Source: Telmatactis stephensoni
Taxonomy: Eukaryota; Cnidaria; Anthozoa; Actiniaria; Isophelliidae
Length of the DNA stretch: 64,000 nt
Direction: 5' to 3'
Assembly: GCA_029948255.1 (NCBI GenBank)
Contig: JALIZF010001433.1
Location: 238,060-302,059 of the forward strand
The notes beneath the pieces are model-generated. The model was not told the DNA's origin and ran no database searches. It saw only the letters and a list, made by a program, of their open reading frames with translations. This document shows positions 11,345 through 24,395 of the stretch, piece after piece (positions within the stretch are counted from its first letter, which is position 1; every line of letters begins with the position of its first letter). Made by a program: the position numbers and the translations under genes.

Positions 11345-12589
11345 GAAAATTGTGGATAAGGGAGGGAGGGTTGGGCGCCATCAGGGAAAAAACAAAATTA
11401 CAGGGTTTGTGTAGAAGAAAATTCGAAGTTCCAGGGGAAGGGGTCTTCATATTTACAAATTCCCACTGTGATGGGATATGGATGTTTTCTGAAAATCCCC
11501 TTTTACAGCACAAAGCTCAAAATTATGGCAGTTAATCTATTTCACCTTTTTGCCTCACTGTCCTTCAATAAGCATTTATATTAAAAGGCAATCTTCCAAT
11601 ATGCAAATTATAGCTGGTAATTAATAGTTTGAGGTCTGTGCTGTAATCTGTAATGGCAGTTATTATGTTAATACATGTAGTTCAGACTCCATAAATCCTA
11701 TAATTGTGACAATTTCTTGATTTTAGAGTGGCAGTCAATATCTTGTGCCACCATTTCACCATATTCTGACCACAATAATAGGAAAAGTACTACATGGAGA
11801 CTAAAATTGAAGTGTGGTACTCTACAGCAGTCAGTTTGCCCCTCTAGTACAGGTTCGTTTGTATTGTGGGGAGACAGGGTGTCTCAGCATCTGAAGTGGA
11901 CTTGTCAGTTAGTTTTAAAAAGTAAATGAAACTGAGGCAAACCAAAAATGTAAAACCTGACGAGATTATCCCACAGAAAAAATAGTTTTATTTACTGTAC
12001 ATACATGTAGAAAATATCTCTACATACAATTAAAGATATATATAATTATATAAGCCTATATACTGAGTTTTATTAAGTTTTGTTAGTATATTATTTGATG
12101 TAAAGATTAGTTTATCATTAGAAGAAAAATTATCATGATTATGAATGAATTTGTTTTCCCATCAAACTGTAAGAAATTTAGGAATATATTTAGCAGTATA
12201 AAAGTCTTATTAGTCTTATTAAAGATTTTTTATCGTTTGGGAGCATCTGAAATTAAATTAGGTATATTTTTATTAGTTCAAAGAACTATAGCCTACTATA
12301 TTTAAAATCCGCTTTGTGGTGCTATTTTTAGAGCATGTTTTAGTCAACAAGTGAATAACATGACCATCTGAATGAGATTAATGATAAATATTTGAGGTAC
12401 AAATATGGTATCCTGGAAATTGGTCTACTTATATTTAAATAGGAAATAATGTGTATAAGGAGTAAAGTTTTTTATAAAAATTATAAAAACACTTATTTAC
12501 TGGGCTGAACAAGGGAAACATGTTTTGTGGATGCAAGACCACTGATGTTTTCAGAGGCAAGCCAAATCTGTATATTTGTCATAATAGTT
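11345..12589. other. Gene-free AT-rich stretch
   Basis: No coding frame, RNA gene or clear repeat pair is supported here. It lies between the RXYLT1-side MITE and the first nested-element block. Confidence 0.5.
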
Positions 12590-12766
12590 TGACAATAAAA
12601 ACAAGTTTTGTGTCCAAAAGAATGAATTTGCAAATGTGTACTGCTAAAATTCACTTTCAATCTCAACTTCCAGTATTGTTAATATTGATCCACAATGACT
12701 TGTTCATGCTCTCTCGCCCAATCAGAGCACAAGAAAATGGACTTTGGACAGTTGCTATAATATAAC
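12590..12766 (+). repeat. Dispersed repeat, copy 1 (second copy at 39133-39373)
   Basis: Shares ordered blocks with the copy near 39.2 kb: CAATAAA-ACAAGTTTT, GAATGAATTTG, CAACTTCCAGT-TTGTTA, then GCTCTCTCG-CCAATCAGAGC, TGGACAGTTG and a trailing TATA. It looks like one family of moderately diverged elements whose termini are unknown. Confidence 0.55.
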
Positions 12767-12936
12767 TGGTGCTGTTTGATATCTTTTTTAATTTTGACTC
12801 TCCCACCCCTCCCCTCAATCTGCTCACTGGAACAATCCTCGTATTGATTTGTTTGGAAACACCTTAGAAATGAAGAAATATTAACATTTATGACTGCATG
12901 AACACACGTATCCTGATCTATAGAGATTATCCTAAT

Positions 12937-13467
12937 CAGGGGCATATCCAGGATTTTTCATGGGGGGGTGGGGGGTCCTTATATACCAAATTGTCACTGA
13001 CGTCATAGCAATCTATTGTTTTAGCGCAAAGGATCATGGTCGATAGAGGGGGAACTACGTACACGAATTGAAACGAAAAGCGTTCTGTAGAACGAAACAA
13101 GAAAAGTCGTTAATTGCTATATTCGCGGACTTTTTGCTTTTGGTCATGTGCATTGCCATATATGGAACGTCTTGGCCCAATGCATGATTTCGATTTGAAC
13201 AAAGTTAATAGAGTGGAATGGTTAGGAAACCCATTGTTCTATCTTTTTGTTCACTTTTTCCAACCGTGACCGTGCACAAAACAAAAGCATTCCTGCATAT
13301 ATCAGACAATCAGCCAATGAAAACGTTTGGGTCAGGTCAGTCAAGCCCATAATAAATGAAGGTAAAACAAAAGATTGTGCACGGTCAAGGCCTTACTCAA
13401 CATCCATGTTTGCTTCTTTGTCAGTCCTTTTGATGTTTGCCGATCGAGTTTCCAAACCATTCCGCTC
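12937..13467 (+). mobile_element. Left part of a nested host element (CAGGGGCATATCCAGG terminus) containing a palindromic MITE
   Basis: Terminus CAGGGGCATATCCAGG at 12937 mirrors AGATACGCCCCTG ending at 25905, both next to long G/C runs. Inside, TAATAGAGTGGAATGGTT near 13206 is inverted as ACCATTCCGCTCTATTA ending at 13472, and the pairing continues across MS-1 at 25662 (ACTTTGATTTGAAAC). So a palindromic MITE here was split by MS-1. GACCGTGCACAA and its complement near 13265/13375 form an inner stem. No target duplication is certain for the outer element. Confidence 0.5.
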
Positions 13468-13563
13468 TATTAGAGATGTTTCATAAGTCAGTTCTTTTTA
13501 CGCTACTTTGCCGCTTTGCCGCTGCAGGCTTTTCGCGTTGATTTGAATAACAAAGACAGCTAA

Positions 13564-13692
13564 GGCCTAGTTCAAACGTCGCATCTCACGTGCTGAATTC
13601 AATGCAAATGATATGATAATGAGAAGAAACAAAAGATTTGACTAATTTGCATTGAGTTTGGCACATGTGAGATGCGACGTTTGAACTAGGCC
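13564..13692. mobile_element. 129-bp Harbinger-like MITE inside the MS-1 TIR
   Basis: TIR GGCCTAGTTCAAACGTCGCA at 13564 is matched by its complement ending at 13692. It is flanked by TAA duplications at 13561-13563 and 13693-13695. The three other MS TIRs in this window (near 25.57, 54.68 and 63.03 kb) carry the uninterrupted GCTAATA sequence, i.e. empty sites. A 3-bp TAA duplication is characteristic of PIF/Harbinger elements. Confidence 0.88.
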
Positions 13693-13940
13693 TAATAAAT
13701 CGTTGTGTAGAGATAAGAAACACCAGTCCATTGTTTCAAATGAGAAGTATCCTTTATTGCTATTACAATTAGAATTAAGTTCCGACATGCATGTATTAAG
13801 ATTGCAACTATTTCACAGTCCGATGAAAATCACACTATTGTGAAACACTATAAAATGTACAAGAAAAGAACAGAGAAAAGAACTATAGTTCAACTCAAAA
13901 TGCCCCAAAAATTCGTGTCTCCTCCGTGTCTAAGCAATTT

Positions 13941-14048
13941 TTACACTTTTTTCTGGAGCTTTGCCAGCAGTCCTTCCATTTTTGACATTGTGGCTAAAGC
14001 TGCATCGCACATTTTTGAGTGCTTTCCAGGGCCTCCCTTTGCAGCTCA
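13941..14048 (-). pseudogene. Coding remnant of the MS transposon (C-terminal coiled-coil-like tail), frameshifted copy
   Basis: Minus-strand counterpart of the 36-codon tail at 62675-62782. Here the A-run after the ELQREALEST segment is one base shorter, which breaks the frame. The charged, heptad-like composition resembles the C-terminal tail of accessory DNA-binding proteins of DNA transposons, but I cannot name the family. Confidence 0.45.
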
Positions 14049-14218
14049 CCTTTCTTTCAGGCAATCAATTTGATAGTTTTAAATTAACTTCTGTATATAG
14101 ACAAGGGCTATCAATGGGACGATAATTAAATAATAAGTTTGAAAAGGGTTATATAACCCATTTTAAGCCAGAGTGTTGTGCATGAACAAAATATGAAATA
14201 TTAATATAAAAATTAGGT

Positions 14219-15295
14219 ACTACCTAATAGCGGAGCTCCCATTTAAATATAATAATAATTTTAAATACTTTGTTTTATTTTGACGTTTTTGATTCAAATG
14301 AATTGGGCTTGCTGTGGTAATAGGCAAACAAAGATTGCATTTTGTTGTAAAAGTTGAAATAAAGACTATAGATCAAGCTTTATTTCTTGCCCTTCAGTCT
14401 CCTGAGAATTATAAGGCTTTCAACTCAGTGACCATAGTGATATTTATTCAGATATTTGTGTCAGATTTTATAATTGACTTAGTAGTAGTGCTTCATAATT
14501 CTCAGAAATAGAATGCAAAAATCCCTCAAACTGATTTCATTCACATAAATACTGAACCTAATTCAACATCCTTCAATTAAACAATTAGACATTGCAGAAA
14601 ATTATATTTAGATTTTTCTGTCTTGACAGTATTGTGGCATCTTGTTTTTTTTGTATTATGTAGAGTAGAATGACACTGATAAATAGTTGTCTTTACATGA
14701 AACAAGAATTCTCTCTTCCAGGTTACACTAATCATGACTTTAGATGAAATTGTAAAACAACTCAAAACAACTACTACCTAAAAGCAAAGCTCCAATTTCA
14801 ATTTTTTTATGTTCTTGATTCAAATGAATTGGGCTTCCTGTGGTAATTGAAAAAGTTGAAATGAAGATTATTTAAAAAGCATTTTTAAAATAAGTTTTGG
14901 TTTTGGTTTGTATATTGTATGGGCTTGTATGCTCAGTGACCTTTGTTACAGTAAATTTTAATATTCAGATTCACTGTCAGATTTCATAACTGACTTTGTA
15001 AGGGTTCATAATTTTCAGAAATAGAAAGCAAAATCTCCAAAACATTTTTTTAAATTGATACAAGTAACTAAACCTTTTTGACATCCTGAATATTACAGAA
15101 CAACATATATTGATTTGTCTGTCTTCACTATATTTGTGACATCTTGTTTTTTGTGGTTGTTGTTGTTATTTTGTTTTGTTATTTAATGTAGAAAAGAATG
15201 ACACACTAGCTAGGCGAATACTTGTCTCCCACTTTTCTCTTCCAGATTACACTGATAATACAATTTAAAGTGATTATAAAAACAGCTAATTGAAA
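14219..15295 (+). repeat. Two-copy diverged tandem repeat, period ~554 bp
   Basis: ACTACCTAATAGCGGAGCTC at 14219 recurs as ACTACCTAAAAGCAAAGCTC at 14773. In the same order follow GATTCAAATGAATTGGGCTT, CAGATTT-ATAA-TGACTT, CATCTTGTTTTTT and CTCTCTTCCAG-TTACAC. Both units include the GGGCTT-CTGTGG motif discussed in the findings. Noncoding. Confidence 0.7.
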
Positions 15296-15534
15296 TAACA
15301 AGAAAACAAGGAATTAAGCATTTTCAGTCTGTATTTAAGGCTTCACAGGGCTCACTGAGCAACTTCATCCAGATGAATAAAGTAAAACAATTCTAGTTTG
15401 CATGGCAAAATTCCTTCTTTTTTTCCTGTCAATTGTTTCATTAAATTCCAGACCAAAACTTGAGCTGTATTTACACATTAGTGGGGTTGAAATAAGTTCA
15501 AAATCAATTTTTTTTACTAATTTTATTATTATTA

Positions 15535-17955
15535 GAACCACAGGCACCCCAAGCTCTGTTTCAGAGAGGGTGTTTTACGCGCGGTGATTATTAGTTTGGG
15601 CTACCTGTGTCGCTTGTCAATTTTATTAAGACCATTGGGAGGAAAAACAAATCTCGCTAAAAATCAATAAAATTCTGAAAACTTGGTTGAACTGTCTCAT
15701 TTCTTATTTAGATTAGATGTTTTGGAGTCTTTTGGGCTGGTTTTTGGACTCATTTATGCGCGTTTTGTGGGTTTTTGGCGATTCTCCTTTTCACGCTGGT
15801 TCTCTCTAGTACTATATTAACTAAAGGCTGGCAACTTCGCCTCCTTACGATCACGAACCGTTTTTGAATCTCCGACAAAATATCCCTAGAAATTGCTTCT
15901 CTCGCCAAAACAACACCACAAACACACTGGCAGATAATCACTCTACCGAGAAACGAAGAAAAAAAGACTACTTTATTAATGACTTTATAGAAAACGAGAG
16001 AGGTTTTCAGTCAAGTTTTTTCAAAAATGGCTTTCTGCCGATGCTTGGCGGACTTGACTTAGTCAAAAACACAGGCTACCCAAATTCCTTAAATGTGATT
16101 GGTCCGTGGTTACTAAGGAAAAGAACCAAATTTTCAATGAACCCTCGGGAGGGAGAGATCTCATTTCGTATCACAACGAAGAAATATTAGAGGGGTGGGC
16201 TAGTCTGACAGTGTCTTACTGACCCCCTCCACCCTCATGCTCAAGTAATCGTGAATGATGCTTCTTTGGCAAAAAGGCTGCCTTCGAACTTTTAGTTTTT
16301 AAAATTGTTTATGCTCAATTTTTTTAAATTTAATGACTTCAAAAATCCTGATTTCGATGGCCAAAAGCACAGAAGTCGTGGCTATCTAAAAGTGAGTGAA
16401 ACAGTATTTTCTTTTCGCTGAATGTGGACTTTATGAACTCACCGGGCGATGCATTTTGTGGTCCATACAAAACCGAGAGGCACCCATTCACTTTTGCTTT
16501 CCTTCAGTTTTCACAACTTTTGACAATCGCTGATATATAAACTATAACAATAATTGACATAAAATCATGAGTAAAGCAAGAAAGTGACGTGCCAAAAGAA
16601 GGAATTCACGCGAAGCTCGACAAAGAAGAACTGAAGTACCACAATCACAAACGTTTTTGAATTTTGCCAGCATTTGAGTCAGAAAATCACTGTGGAAAAA
16701 GAGGTGTTACGCATCAAATATCATTCTCCTTTTGCTTTTATGATAACAAATCAAAACAAATCTAACCAGTGTTCAAAACATGACAAAATCAACACTTTGT
16801 CGAACTTTGTGACAGTAGTTTTTCAGTCAAAGCAAAACTGAATGGCGGCCTCTCACTTGACCCTCAGTCTTGTACTTCAGAAGCATTTTCCTCTACGTTT
16901 TCAGAAAAAGATAATTATTCATCAATGGACCTACCTTCTAAGAAGTGTTTTTGATAGAACTGGAGGGATATTTTGATAGTGAATAGTTTTGTTCACTTCG
17001 CTAAAGTCTTCTTCTTCTTAACTTTGGACCACAAAATGCATCGCCCGGTGAGTTCATAAAGTCCACATTCAGCGAAAAGAAAATACTGTTTCACTCACTT
17101 TTAGATAGCCACGACTTCTGTGCTTTTGGCCATCGAAATCAGGATTTTTGAAGTCATTAAATTTAAAAAAATTGAGCATAAACAATTTTAAAAACTAAAA
17201 GTTCGAAGGCAGCCTTTTTGCCAAAGAAGCATCATTCACGATTACTTGAGCATGAGGGTGGAGGGGGTCAGTAAGACACTGTCAGACTAGCCCACCCCTC
17301 TAATATTTCTTCGTTGTGATACGAAATGAGATCTCTCCCTCCCGAGGGTTCATTGAAAATTTGGTTCTTTTCCTTAGTAACCACGGACCAATCACATTTA
17401 AGGAATTTGGGTAGCCTGTGTTTTTGACTAAGTCAAGTCCGCCAAGCATCGGCAGAAAGCCATTTTTGAAAAAACTTGACTGAAAACCTCTCTCGTTTTC
17501 TATAAAGTCATTAATAAAGTAGTCTTTTTTTCTTCGTTTCTCGGTAGAGTGATTATCTGCCAGTGTGTTTGTGGTGTTGTTTTGGCGAGAGAAGCAATTT
17601 CTAGGGATATTTTGTCGGAGATTCAAAAACGGTTCGTGATCGTAAGGAGGCGAAGTTGCCAGCCTTTAGTTAATATAGTACTAGAGAGAACCAGCGTGAA
17701 AAGGAGAATCGCCAAAAACCCACAAAACGCGCATAAATGAGTCCAAAAACCAGCCCAAAAGACTCCAAAACATCTAATCTAAATAAGAAATGAGACAGTT
17801 CAACCAAGTTTTCAGAATTTTATTGATTTTTAGCGAGATTTGTTTTTCCTCCCAATGGTCTTAATAAAATTGACAAGCGACACAGGTAGCCCAAACTAAT
17901 AATCACCGCGCGTAAAACACCCTCTCTGAAACAGAGCTTGGGGTGCCTGTGGTTC
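15535..17955. repeat. 2.4-kb near-perfect palindrome (arms ~930 bp, 562-bp loop)
   Basis: Arms 15535-16464 and 17027-17955 are reverse complements with no mismatch in the parts compared. The same 108-aa chance frame is present identically in both arms. Ends are CCACAGGCACCCCAAG. The pairing runs on into the flanks (GAAC/GTTC), so no target duplication can be read. The loop 16465-17026 holds no frame of interest. It could be a foldback transposon, a recent inverted duplication, or an assembly artefact. Confidence 0.85.
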
Positions 17956-18649
17956 ACCGTAAAACAAAATGTCGTTGTACATTTCATGTAAGGCTTGATC
18001 GAGTGTTTCTTTAAACCCCAGTTGGCCACAGTTCAACGTGCATAAAAGGTTTTTTTTAAGTCATCAATCCCAAATCAAAGATAAAAGATCAAATATAGGT
18101 ACAAGAGACTTTTTGATATCATTTTCTGGCCAGGGTCTTTACCTTGAAGTGCTTTCCTTGTTGTCTTTTCGAAGCATACTGGTCCTTGTTTCACGCTCAA
18201 TGCAGACGATTATTGATTTATTTCCAACTTTGGCTAGATTTTTAAGCAGCTTTACTGAAGGCATCTTCACGAAACGAAGAATACACGATCCTCAATGACT
18301 TATTCATTATGAGGAATTTTTTTAAACTACGAATCCAACTAAAAAGTCGTTCAACTTTGAAAATATCCTCTGTGTCTTTCGAGCAGTTTTTGAAACGACA
18401 CCAGGCCCGAAAAAAATTCAAACGTACGGTTTTTTTCGCTTTAACCTGTCAACATTGGCACAGATTAATGTCCATCAAAATCGCTAAATTTTTACGAGGT
18501 TTCGAGAATACTATTTTTAAGCTTTGCAAGTTAAAACTGCAAGGAAACTTGTAAATTTTCAGTTTTCAAAGTGTCAGCGCGCGTCAAGTTGGCGCCAAAA
18601 AGCAATCAGCCAATCAGCATCGCGATGTACACGGACGTACGGACGTATG

Positions 18650-18690
18650 TATGTATGTATGTATGTACGGACGGACGTACAGCCGTTGGG
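18650..18690 (+). repeat. Short ATGT/ACGG microsatellite just left of element B
   Basis: ACGGACGTATGTATGTATGT-type repetition within otherwise unique sequence; also contains GTACGGACGGACGTAC. Confidence 0.7.
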
Positions 18691-21055
18691 CTCCCTGTGT
18701 GTCCATGAAAAATCAACTCGATGGGTTACCATTTTTTCTTAGGTATGGCACAGGCAGCCCAGCCACTTCTCAAAAATGCGCGCGCTTGTGACACGGCTCA
18801 AAAACCGTGTCCGCTTGGACACGGCTTAAAAACGGCTGATTGGTCGAAATAAAATTGAACTGAATATGCGCACAAGCGTTTTCCGCTGAAATTTTGCAGG
18901 CTCGCAGAGAAAAAATGGCGGACGAAGGAGAATATTTTTTCAGTAGTTTCTTGCAAAATATGTTCACTTCATATATATTTTTAAGCCCAGAAGAACAACC
19001 ATAGTTATAGCATGATGTAAAGGAAAGAACAAGGTTTTTAATAGCTTTTAAGAAGATAATTTGAGGATCTTTAGCGTGAAAAAGTCAAACATAGGTCAAC
19101 GTGACAAAACCAAAGGAGTGCCGCTGAATGAAGTTTTACCAAAGAAATACATCGTTTTCATTCATTAGATGTCTTCTTAATTTCTTGAAAATATTCAGAG
19201 TAAAAGGTAATTGCTAGAATCTCTCAAGATAAATCAGGATGGCAACGCAAGATCTTGGATTACGGGTGTGTCTGCTGTTTTAATTTGGAGCGATAGAGGG
19301 GAATCGAATAGTGAAGGTAAGGTTTAAGTGAGCTATGTGTGGAAAACATTACACTTAACAACTTTAAGTTTGTCTACGAAAGAATATGAAATGTATAATA
19401 CATACATGTGTAAGTAGCAACGATTTCAAGGTGTTGGGTCGTGTTGCAACTGCCCTGCCATACTGCTTTATTTCACTTTTATTTGGTGCATTAAAACAAT
19501 GAAAAAATATATCAGTTTTGTCACAACACAACTTATTAAGTGTGACTGCAGAACTTCATACTGATTAAACAATATCATGTGAGATGGTATTAGGGACAAA
19601 TTTTAGCATGGGGTTAATTGGCCAAATTTAGCTGGGTTTTCAGTTGAGTCAAACAGAGCTGACAATACCCTACACTGAGTTGGCCTATTTGGAATCACAT
19701 CCTCTCCATCTTTGATGTACTTTTCTTGATTCATTTAATAGATATCACTCATTAGGCAGCCATAGGCTGATGTGTGAATAATGTATGGATTCCATCCATT
19801 CATTCACTCTGATTTCATTGTTTAATTCCAATGTTGTACAGTTTTCCTTTGCAAAGTTCATTAAGCTTTACAAATTTTGTCAAGTAGCTTTACATTATTC
19901 TGAGTTTTGTTTTGTTCTCTTAGTCAGTCACTTATACTTGACTTGAATCAGTTGACAAAAAGCCACAACTCATCGATTTTGCCTTTTTTGGACTGGTCAC
20001 ACTCTTATTCCTGTTTGCATTGATTGAAATAAACATTTTCATGTTTCTAGCTATTTGTTTTGGTCAACAATTCACAAAGCAGTATATAATATTCATTTAA
20101 AATTTCAGTGTTGTGAAAGAATTTAATATTTTTTTATATTCTCCTTATAGGTCAGTTGCTCCTTTTGAGTTCATAGCAGCAAGAGAAACTGAGTGTGTTG
20201 CAAGAGAGAAATCTTGTTAATGTGGATTTCCTTTGTCAATAAAAAATCAATGGATGGCTTTCCTTAATACTTTACTTATTCAGTTAATAGCTTCCATGAC
20301 TCAGTAATACTATGGGGGAAAACCTGAACAGGAATGAGCTTCTGTAACAAGCAGGCTAACCCATTTGCCGGCACAGAAACAGACTCACAGGCAAACACAA
20401 ACAAACAGACAGACAGACAGAGAAAGAAAGAAAGAAAGAAAGATAAAATAAACTCAAATAAACTCAAAAATAAATAAATAAATAGAAACTAGTACTGTTA
20501 ATGTATTCATGTACTTTTCAGTCTCACCATTCTCCAATTAGCACTTAGATTATAAGAGGTAAGAGATAACTTGAATGCTGATTGGATGATTGCTCAGGTG
20601 AAAATAGGCAAATACATTATATAACTGGTCATACTTTTGGGATTTGCACTGTAACTACAATATTACATCAGTACATATGTACATGTGTGTATCATTGGCT
20701 GTCACCAACTTCCCATGTCCGTGTAATTACAGGTTAAAAGAAGAGATGTGGATTGTTTTAAAAAAAACAAAGAGAGCCTTTTGAACTTTTTTGTTTTGAA
20801 ATTCTTGCTATTATTACATTTCTCACATCATATTTGTCTTATGCCCTGTTTTCATGAAAGAAGGGGGCTATTGCTATAGTGTAGAGGTAGGCTTTTGCTA
20901 AAGTTTAGGCATTACCACCATCACAATAAATTCCTGCATGAAAGGACAAATTTTTGCATCTTGTTTTTGTTTTTGTTTTATTTCAAACATGAACATGACT
21001 GTGGCTAAGCAGGTTACCCAACTTTAAATATTCATATGATAAATGTTAATGTGTC

Positions 21056-21199
21056 CTGGGCTCAGTTGTACGAAGGTTGGATAAAGTTATCCACCGGATA
21101 AGAGTTATCCACTGTATAGATCTTGTATAGATTTTATCCGCTGGATAAGGATTTATCCCTTGGATAGCACTATTCACCCTTCGTACAACCGGCCCCTGG
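21056..21199. mobile_element. 144-bp MITE inside element B
   Basis: CTGGGCTCAGTTGTACGAAGG at the left is mirrored imperfectly by CCTTCGTACAACCGGCCCCTGG at the right. Internal GGATAA/TTATCC blocks are repeated several times. The palindromic terminus is built around TTGTACGAAGG. Confidence 0.65.
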
Positions 21200-22469
21200 C
21201 TAATAGGGCTACCCTATCCCCCCAACCTTACCAAAGACCAAATGTCTCATCAAGAAGTAAAAATGAAAATATGCTGAGCCTTTTGTATTTTTAGGTAGGT
21301 TATTCATGGTACCTGCATTGGATCAGAAATGTCAAAGATGATCATTAAAACCGAAAACAAATACATTCAAAAATACAAACAAACAAAAAATAGGAATGCA
21401 TAATATTTCAGTTTCATAATTTTTTTCCCTCCAATTTCCTATGCCATGTGACAATGTGAATTAACATTTTAACAAAAATTGTGCTCCAACAAAAGAGCTC
21501 CCTTTCAAATGAAATTGAGAATTTTCAGAACTGGACTGATGGTGACATATGCAGTTTTTGTTTTGAAAAAAAGACCATGCATTATTGAATTGCTATTAAA
21601 AGTTACAAGCCTGGTCAAGTGTTAAAATTGTAATCCAGGACTTCAAAGAAATAAAAAACTTTCACTCTTATTCATTAAACACTGAAGTTTAGGGTGTTCA
21701 GGAAACATAGTCTGTATTTGACAAAGATAGCCAGACTTAAGCATATTGGAAGATCCTCTTCTGCAAACGTGACCTTAATATGTCTGGCAAAAATGTGACC
21801 TACTATCGATAGGCGAAGCAGTAACAACTTTATTCGTCAAGAAAACAGCTTTATTGAATAAATAATAACTACATTAACTGCATAATTAGAATTTAGATGT
21901 CAATTAAAAATTAAAATATGTCATATTGTACAAAATTAAGTAGAAACTTAGCTTTTCCAGTAGTCTCGAAGCTTCGATAAACTTTGATCATTTCACCTCG
22001 AGTGGCCAAGATATGTGATTTTCGAAGGCTCTCTTTCAAATACGAATCTTCGCACTTTAGCAAGGTGTCGTTTTACAGCCCAATCTCAGAACAAGCAGCC
22101 CATTCGATATGTTGTTAAACGGAGAACAAAGAACAAAATATCAAAACGTCAACCTTATCTCAGTTGTCCTGACCTTATTCCAGGTCAAAATACGAGTGTT
22201 CCTCGCATGATTTTTTCCCAGCAGCAGTCCTTTTGTTGTCCAAAAGCACACATAATTATCAGAGCGATAAGACCTTCCACGTCCACATAACGAATACTCA
22301 TACTTTCAGTAAGCCTTGTAGATTATTTGACCAAGACCGACTGGAAATTACAATCAAATTGAGACGCTGAATCCAATCCAATGCAACAGGGTTTTTCATA
22401 CGCGGGAAACTCAGGCGCGTCCGCCATTTTGATTTTTAGAATGTTGCGCATGCGCAGCCGTTTTTAAGC

Positions 22470-24395
22470 CGTGTCGTCCGCTTGTTTTAATTTGCTTGGC
22501 GCGCGCGCTTGTTATGCATGGGTTTCCTGTGGTAATATCGCGCGCTTGTTGTGAATGGGTTTCCTGTGGCGATCCCGCGGGACAAAGCGTAGTTTGTGAG
22601 AAGGTATGAAACACGAGTCACGTGATGGACGGATGTGTGCCCCAGGTTGGTTGGACACATTTCCGTGAAGTGCTCGGGGTTTTTCACTCGTTGAAGTATC
22701 GTAAAGTAAGTCGAACAGTCTCCGAAGCTCAAAAGCTGAAACATGTCAAGTTTTCTTAGTTGCGTTGTATAAACAAATTTATTTGTTTATGAATTCTACT
22801 TAACTATAAGAAAGTCATGTCAACAAGTTGTAGTGGAGATACCGAAGAAGTTAGTCGTTGTATATGGTAAGTTTGGTTTGGACCTTGTAATAATCTAACT
22901 TAATTAAGCTTATAAGCTTATCGCCGGGGACATCGACACATGAAAATAAGCTAAGTATTAGCTAAGTAAAGTATTAACTTACTTAAGTTTAATTGGTTAT
23001 TTCGGCTTGTAGGTTATGGAAAACTTATAGAAGATGCGAAGGGAAATCCGTTTCGGTAGAAGCTCGGTAGAGGATATAAAGAAAGATTCAACAACTGTTT
23101 TAATTAACTACAGCTGGTATAAGCTTAATTGATGATGAACGCAAGCTAGGACGTACCGTGAAGTGGACATTCCCGTACACAGAAAAAGGAAAAAATCCCA
23201 CTAGCCACTGAATCTGGAATGAGAAGATATTGGGTTTACAAGAATATTAAAAGAGTAAAGGAACCATCCTCATTGATATGGGTTGAAATAATAGATGTGT
23301 ATACACCGCCGAAGCCAGATAAATCGATCAACATACAAAGCCCAACAAATTCAATCCCAAGAAAACAAAACAGACATAACAGTTTCAAAACTTACTTTAT
23401 TTCTGTTTATAACTGGACTGCTTACAATCTTCTTGTATATATTTTTTGCAAATTCTCAGCTGGAGTAAGTTTTTGTTCTCTATGAGTCAGAATGAACCAC
23501 CGACCGAGTGTCAAAATGCACAACAGAAAAATCAAAATTTTATGCCTAACATTAGCTTAATAATTTTGAAAATCAGCTCATTTCATATAAATAATTGTTT
23601 CGAAATCTTATGTGAACATAAAAACTTATGAAGCGTCCTAAAACACTCCAAAAAAGTAATTTTTGCAGTCCAAAACTGTTAGTTTTATGAGTGATTTTTT
23701 GAAGTTTTGTTGTGTCGCTCACAGCTTCATGTACAATGCTATCTCAAATACCTTGAAGGTCCGCTCATTTACAGTGAAGAGTTGTTTCGAAGTCTTGTAT
23801 GAACATAAAAGCTTTTGAAATTTTCAAAAACTTCTTCCAAGAAGTAATTTTGTAGTCCAAATCCAGCACCATTTCAAGTAAACTTGTGAGCGTTTTTCAT
23901 GAATGAAATTCCGAAAACTTTTTTAGATTTCGGAAAACTCTCGTGTACTCACGATAGCTATCCGACGTCCCTCGACAACTCAACGAGTGAAAAATCCCGA
24001 GCGCTTCACGGAAATGTGTCCAACCAACCTGGGGCACACATACGTCCATCGCGAGTCAAAGCTTCCCAGGTGAAATTCTCGTCAAATAACAAACTTTGAA
24101 CGCTCAAACGTTTAAGTTGTTTGGACATAAATACTTTGTTTACATATTCGAAGAAAAATCGATATTTTCTTTCTTAGCTGGTGAAATACAAGCGAAAATG
24201 TATTTTGTCACGTGACCGTGTTTCATACCTTCTCACAAAGTAGCTTTGTCCCGCGGGATCGCCACAGGAAACCCATTCACAGCAAGCGCGCGCTCGTCCG
24301 TCCCGTGGGACATCGCGAGGATATTACCACAGGAAACCCATGCATAACAAGAGCGCGCGCGCCAAGCAAATTAAAACAAGCGCGCGCATTTTTTG
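22470..24395. repeat. Inverted repeat arms inside element B (foldback-like)
   Basis: 22476-22720 is the complement of 23975-24060 plus 24207-24388. Shared blocks include GTTATGCATGGGTTTCCTGT, GATCCCGCGGGACAAAG, AAGGTATGAAACAC and CAACCTGGGGCACACAT. Each arm contains two copies of the CACAGGAAACCCAT motif. The right arm is interrupted by ~150 bp of unrelated AT-rich sequence. Confidence 0.75.

Noticed and set aside
15864..16190. 108-aa protein, present twice in inverse copies
   Set aside because: Identical only because the palindrome arms are identical; composition is not protein-like and no domain is recognisable.
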